DNA of 34,250 nt, taken from the NCBI GenBank assembly GCA_016213775.1, contig JACQZR010000282.1:1-34250 (forward strand). The letters are read 5' to 3'. The notes under the pieces were generated by a model that saw nothing but the letters and a program-made list of their open reading frames with translations, searched no databases and was not told where the DNA came from. Source of the stretch: Acidobacteriota bacterium. GTDB taxonomy: Bacteria > Acidobacteriota > Terriglobia > Bryobacterales > Bryobacteraceae. This document shows positions 30,932 to 34,250 of the stretch, piece after piece. The position numbers were made by a program, and so were the translations under genes. Positions within the stretch are counted from its first letter, which is position 1. Every line of letters starts with the position of its first letter.

Positions 30932-31309
30932 TTACGGCGCAAAGTAGCCGTTGATATCCAACACCACGTGGGTTGCGCTGCTGGCGTAGATGGAGACGGC
31001 TCCACCGCGCCGGCGTGAACAATGGCGGCGTTGGCCAGTGTGCGGCCAACAGGGGAATTCAGGGTTGAGACCATGGGTTGTGGTTGTCCGGCCGGCTGCC
31101 AGACCGCCTTGCAGGACGTAGCCGTAAGGCGAGGTGGAATTGATGTGCGAGTTGGAGCCATCCTGATCCGTAAATGCGATAGGAATACCCCCTAACGGGT
31201 TTCCATTTGTGTCCCGAACATGAACGGAGATGGAGAGCGTGCTGTCTTGAGCAGCGGCATTGGTGCTGGCGAGCAGGACCGCCAGCGCTGCGATGATGAG
31301 GCTGTTCAT
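30932..31309 (-). CDS. Small secreted protein with a frame-restored segment
   Basis: A 125-aa protein with signal peptide MNSLIIAALAVLLASTNAAA and a beta-sandwich-like start (STLSISVHVRDTNGNPLGG). It ends THVVLDINGYFAP, an ending I know from many acidobacterial secreted proteins. There the preceding segment usually reads STLN...NAAIV.AG..GA. Here that segment (QPMVSTLNSPVGRTLANAAI then VHAG) is present in the neighbouring frame, between about 31090 and 31010, while the gene's own frame reads an unlikely HGLNPEFPCWPHTGQRRHCS. Two compensating indels, near 31100 and 31005, would explain this. The ATG at 31309 has AGGAGG 6 nt upstream. Whether the product still folds is unknown. Confidence 0.7.
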   Translation of the reverse strand: MNSLIIAALAVLLASTNAAAQDSTLSISVHVRDTNGNPLGGIPIAFTDQDGSNSHINSTSPYGYVLQGGLAAGRTTTTHGLNPEFPCWPHTGQRRHCSRRRGGAVSIYASSATHVVLDINGYFAP

Positions 31310-31459
31310 GGTAAACCTCCTGGCCTGGATGATGCGCCGCGCCTCCCGCGGGATCAATGGACCGCGGATGGAATTCAGGTTGACTTTTCCTTACCGCCCA
31401 AGTGCATGGCTGCAATGCCGCTTAGTAGCAGGAGGTGCGACCTCCGGCGTTTGCGGCGG

Positions 31460-31465
31460 TATAAT
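31460..31465 (+). promoter_or_regulatory. Perfect -10 hexamer before the second receptor
   Basis: TATAAT at 31460-31465 lies 32 nt before the receptor ATG, predicting a start near 31472 and a short leader. No good -35 is found (GCGACC at the expected place), so an activator may be needed. It sits in the 188-bp region shared with the divergent secreted-protein genes. Confidence 0.45.
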
Positions 31466-31497
31466 CGACGAGATCCATCACGTTCACTGGGGGCTTC

Positions 31498-34215
31498 ATG
31501 ATCCGGTATCTCATTCTTGGTCTGGTTGTCTGCCTGAAGATGTCGGGGCAGAATTCGACGGGTTCGATTAGTGGAACGGTTGCCGATCCCAATGGGGCGG
31601 TGATTCCCGCCGCATCCATCACGCTGATCAGCAAGGCAACCGGCGGGCAGCGCAAGATGTCGACACGAAAGGATGGGAACTATGCGTTCGAGAATCTGCT
31701 GCCGGGGGAATACGAGGTGAGGGCGGGGCACGAAGGTTTTTCTTCGCAGACCCAGACGGTGACTGTGGTGGTAGGGTCCACCACGAATGCGGCGTTTTCA
31801 CTGCAACTGGGGGCAACGTCGCAGGTGATTGAAGTGACCGGGACGGCTACCACCGTGAACACGACCGATATTGCGCTGGGGGGCGTAGTGGACCGGGAAC
31901 AGGCGGAGAATCTCCCCTTGAACGGGCGGAGTTTCCTGTCGATGGCGATGCTGGAGCCGGGGGTGGCGGTGAGCTACGAGTCCGAGTCGGGACCGGGGAA
32001 TCCGAATAATTTCTTCCAGGTGAGCATCAATGGCGCGCCACAGCAGCTTACCAATATTTCCTTTGATGGGGCGCGCGTGAATGATCGCGTCACCGGTGGG
32101 ACGTCGCAGAATTTCTCGGTGGAGAGCGTGCAGGAGTTTCAGGTGAGCACGTTCAACTTCGACCTTTCGAGCGGGACGGTGGCAGCGGGAGCGATCAACG
32201 TTGTTTCGCGCACCGGGACGAATTCCACGCACGGTGCCGCGTTCTTCTATTTCCGCGATCACAGTATGGCGGCCTACCCGGCGTTGCGGCGGGATCCGTT
32301 TTATCCGAACCCGTACTTTGCGAGGAAGCAGCTTGGAGTGAATCTCGGGGGCCGCATCAAGCGGGACAGGCTGTTCTACTATGCCAATTATGAGCGGACG
32401 AATCAGGTGGGCGCGAGGACGGTGGTGTTCACGGATCCATTGCTGACGAAGATGAACCATGTCGCGCGGCAGCCGTTCAAGGGGAACCTGGGTGCGGTGC
32501 GGCTGGATTATCGCATGCGAACGAATCATGCGGCTTTTCTGCGCGGCGCGATTGACCGCAACAACAGCGTGACGGGGACGGGGATTGAATCGGGGTGGGT
32601 GGCGTCGTCGAATTTCTCGTATCAATCAGCGATGGGCGTGACGAGCGTGCTGCGCAACAACATGGTCAACGACTTGCGGTTTAGCTATTCGTACTTCCGG
32701 AACTGGCTGGTTGCGCCGACCGAGGACGCGTGCACGGCGGTTTCGGGAAATCCGGATTACTGCGTGGGTGCTGGCGGACCGAGGGTGTCGTTCTTTGGCG
32801 GGTTGACGATTGGGAACAGTCCCAATGGGCCGCAGGACCGGCATCCGCGCACCTATCAACTGACGGACAATTTCAATTGGACGCGCGGGAAACACCGGAT
32901 TCGTTTTGGAGGGAACTGGGAGCATGATTTCGATCATGGGAGCTGGTCGCGGAATACGACGGGGACGTTTGGGGTTTATAACCCGACCCAGTTAGCGGCG
33001 CAGAATCCGGCGATTTACGATACGCTGCCGTCGAGTTTGAAGATCGGGTCGACAACGGGTCCACCGGCGCTGGCGGAACTACTGCGGTTGCCTGTGGCGG
33101 GTGCGGTGACCATTGGCGTGGGCGATCCAGGGCAGCCGCCGTTGTACCGGCAGAGCGAGACGGATTCGAACGATCACATACGGTTCTACATCCAGGACCA
33201 GTGGGCGATCCGGCGGGGGCTGACGATTAACTACGGCGTGGGGTGGTCGTTTGAGAACAACGTGATTTATCACAACACCGTTCGGTCGCCGTTTCTGTAT
33301 CCATTGATCGGGCAGCAGACGGGAACGGTGCCGTACGACTGGAATAACTTCGATCCGGCGATTGGATTGGCATGGGCGCCGGGGCGCTCACACAAGATGG
33401 TGTTTCGCGGCGGCGTGTCAGTGCATCATTCCTCGCCGAATGTGCAGTTCCTGAAGCTCAACGATGCGATTCTGAATTACCCCGCTGGGATCGGGTTGAC
33501 GCAATCGTCGTCGGCGGGGATTGCGAATCCGCGGGCAGGGGAGGCGGGGATGCCGGCAACTTTGAATTTCAACACGCCGGGTCCGATGACCGCTGGGGAC
33601 CTGATTGCGCTGATGCCGGTGATCCGAGGGACCATCGAACGTGGCCTTCGGTTCAACGGAAGCGATCCTTCGATCCGGAATGTGGAAGTGTCGAAGACGA
33701 TTCAGGGGCCAGGATCGAATGATATTTTCTTCGACAAGAGTTTTCGCACGCCGTACACGATTCATGCGACAGCGGGGTTCTCGCGGGAGATTCTCCCGCG
33801 AACGGTGATGTCCTTGGATTACGTGATGACGCGCGGCGTGAAGTTTGGGCCGCTGGAAGGGATGTTTGTGGATTTGAACCGGTGGAACCGCTTCAGCGGG
33901 TATAACATCAATGCCAGTGGAACGGCGGCGCTGGGCCCACGGAATCCGGTGATTCCGGCATGCGTGGGTACCCAGGCTGCCGATCCGAGAGCGCTGTGCT
34001 CGCTGGGCCCGGTGCAGTATGGGTATCCGGGGATACTTAGCCGCTATCAGGCGCTGAATGTCAAAGTGAATAAGTCGTTTACAGGCGGGCTGCAGTTTAC
34101 AGGCGGCTTCACTGCTGTCCAAAACAGGCGCAGAAAAAATAACACGTGTTGCAGGCGAAGGCGTTGGGCCTTCGGGACTGTCGTCTTGAGGGTGAGGTCT
34201 GCCTTTCTGGTTTAG
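31498..34215 (+). pseudogene. Second Oar-like TonB-dependent receptor, 3' end replaced
   Basis: The frame begins with a signal peptide (MIRYLILGLVVCLKMSGQ). A carboxypeptidase-regulatory-like domain follows (about 20-105: SISGTVADPNGAVIPAASIT, GNYAFENLLPGEYEVRA), then a plug (about 120-250: ENLPLNGRSFLSMAMLEPGV, INVVSRTGTNSTHGAAFFYF) and beta-barrel sequence up to about residue 875 (NKSFTGGLQFTGGFTA). From about 34115 the translation turns into RRRKNNTCCRRRRWAFGTVV and stops at 34215, with no barrel end and no C-terminal aromatic. Relatives, including the 1147-aa receptor in this window, continue for roughly another 150-250 residues. So the 3' end was lost to an insertion or rearrangement and the product is unlikely to insert in the outer membrane. 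Unlike the first receptor its codons are G-rich, like the rest of the window. Confidence 0.8.
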
Positions 34216-34250
34216 CCGCCTCCTGTCCAAGATCATTCCCCATCCGGGCC
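34112..34250. other. Foreign sequence interrupting the receptor gene (possible element end)
   Basis: Receptor similarity ends near 34112 and unrelated DNA continues to the window edge. The octamer CTGTCCAA occurs at the junction (34115-34122) and again at 34223-34230; repeated short motifs near an end are seen in some insertion sequences, but no transposase or inverted terminal repeat can be checked within the window. It may be the left end of an insertion element or the breakpoint of a deletion. Confidence 0.3.

Noticed and set aside
1-34250. CRISPR arrays, rRNA genes, complete insertion sequences or prophage genes
   Set aside because: No regularly spaced repeats, rRNA-like sequence, transposase, integrase or phage structural gene could be found.

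Overview
The window looks like chromosomal DNA of a GC-rich acidobacterium, most likely of the Solibacter/Bryobacter type. That assignment is inference. It rests on two very large Oar-like TonB-dependent receptors with an N-terminal carboxypeptidase-regulatory-like domain, a soluble winged-helix/TPR regulator, a Cys-type sulfatase of the N-sulfoglucosamine sulfohydrolase kind, a small secreted protein ending in the DINGYFAP-type motif, and Sec and Ton machinery genes lying side by side.

Layout. 1-650 (minus strand): 5' end of an exported protein gene, then tadA. 773-3866: a tightly packed aromatic amino acid unit (trpA, chorismate mutase, DAHP synthase, prephenate dehydrogenase) with 4-bp and 1-bp gene overlaps. 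3975-4673: a Crp/Fnr-type regulator. 4674-8961: about 780 bp without a convincing gene, then a complete 1147-aa TonB-dependent receptor and a strong terminator; the C-rich plus strand here contrasts with the G-rich plus strand elsewhere. 8973-9666 (minus): a higBA toxin-antitoxin pair with a palindrome beside its promoter. 9753-13954: an enolase-superfamily dehydratase/racemase facing a family 2 glycosidase (23-bp tail-to-tail overlap) and an AAA/DUF4143-type ATPase. 14048-15355: inositol-3-phosphate synthase. 15356-15980: no convincing gene, but a full-consensus sigma-54 promoter, a long imperfect inverted repeat and a strong intrinsic terminator, together forming a candidate orphan RNA unit.

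16000-17415 is a sulfatase gene broken by one in-frame TGA. Next to it is a 5' relic of a second exported-protein gene (minus strand). 17658-20627 holds a cyclophilin, an SMP-30 lactonase-like protein and an L-ribulokinase-like FGGY kinase. 20854-28376 is an envelope energy and export block: yajC, secD, secF, tonB, exbB, exbD, exbD, a TPR lipoprotein and a third exbD. SecDF uses the proton gradient for protein export; TonB-ExbB-ExbD passes proton-motive energy to outer-membrane receptors such as the two in this window. Most spacers in the Ton part carry a GC-rich hairpin. 28524-30293 encodes the winged-helix/TPR regulator. Two small secreted-protein genes follow on the minus strand, one apparently with a pair of compensating frameshifts. 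The window ends in a second TonB-dependent receptor whose 3' end is replaced by unrelated sequence, possibly the edge of an insertion.

Most interesting: the sigma-54 orphan transcription unit (15472-15980), the three-ExbD Ton cluster with its intercistronic hairpins, the DAHP synthase with an altered KPRT motif, and the cluster of four decaying or repaired genes (sulfatase, exported-protein relic, frameshifted secreted protein, truncated receptor).
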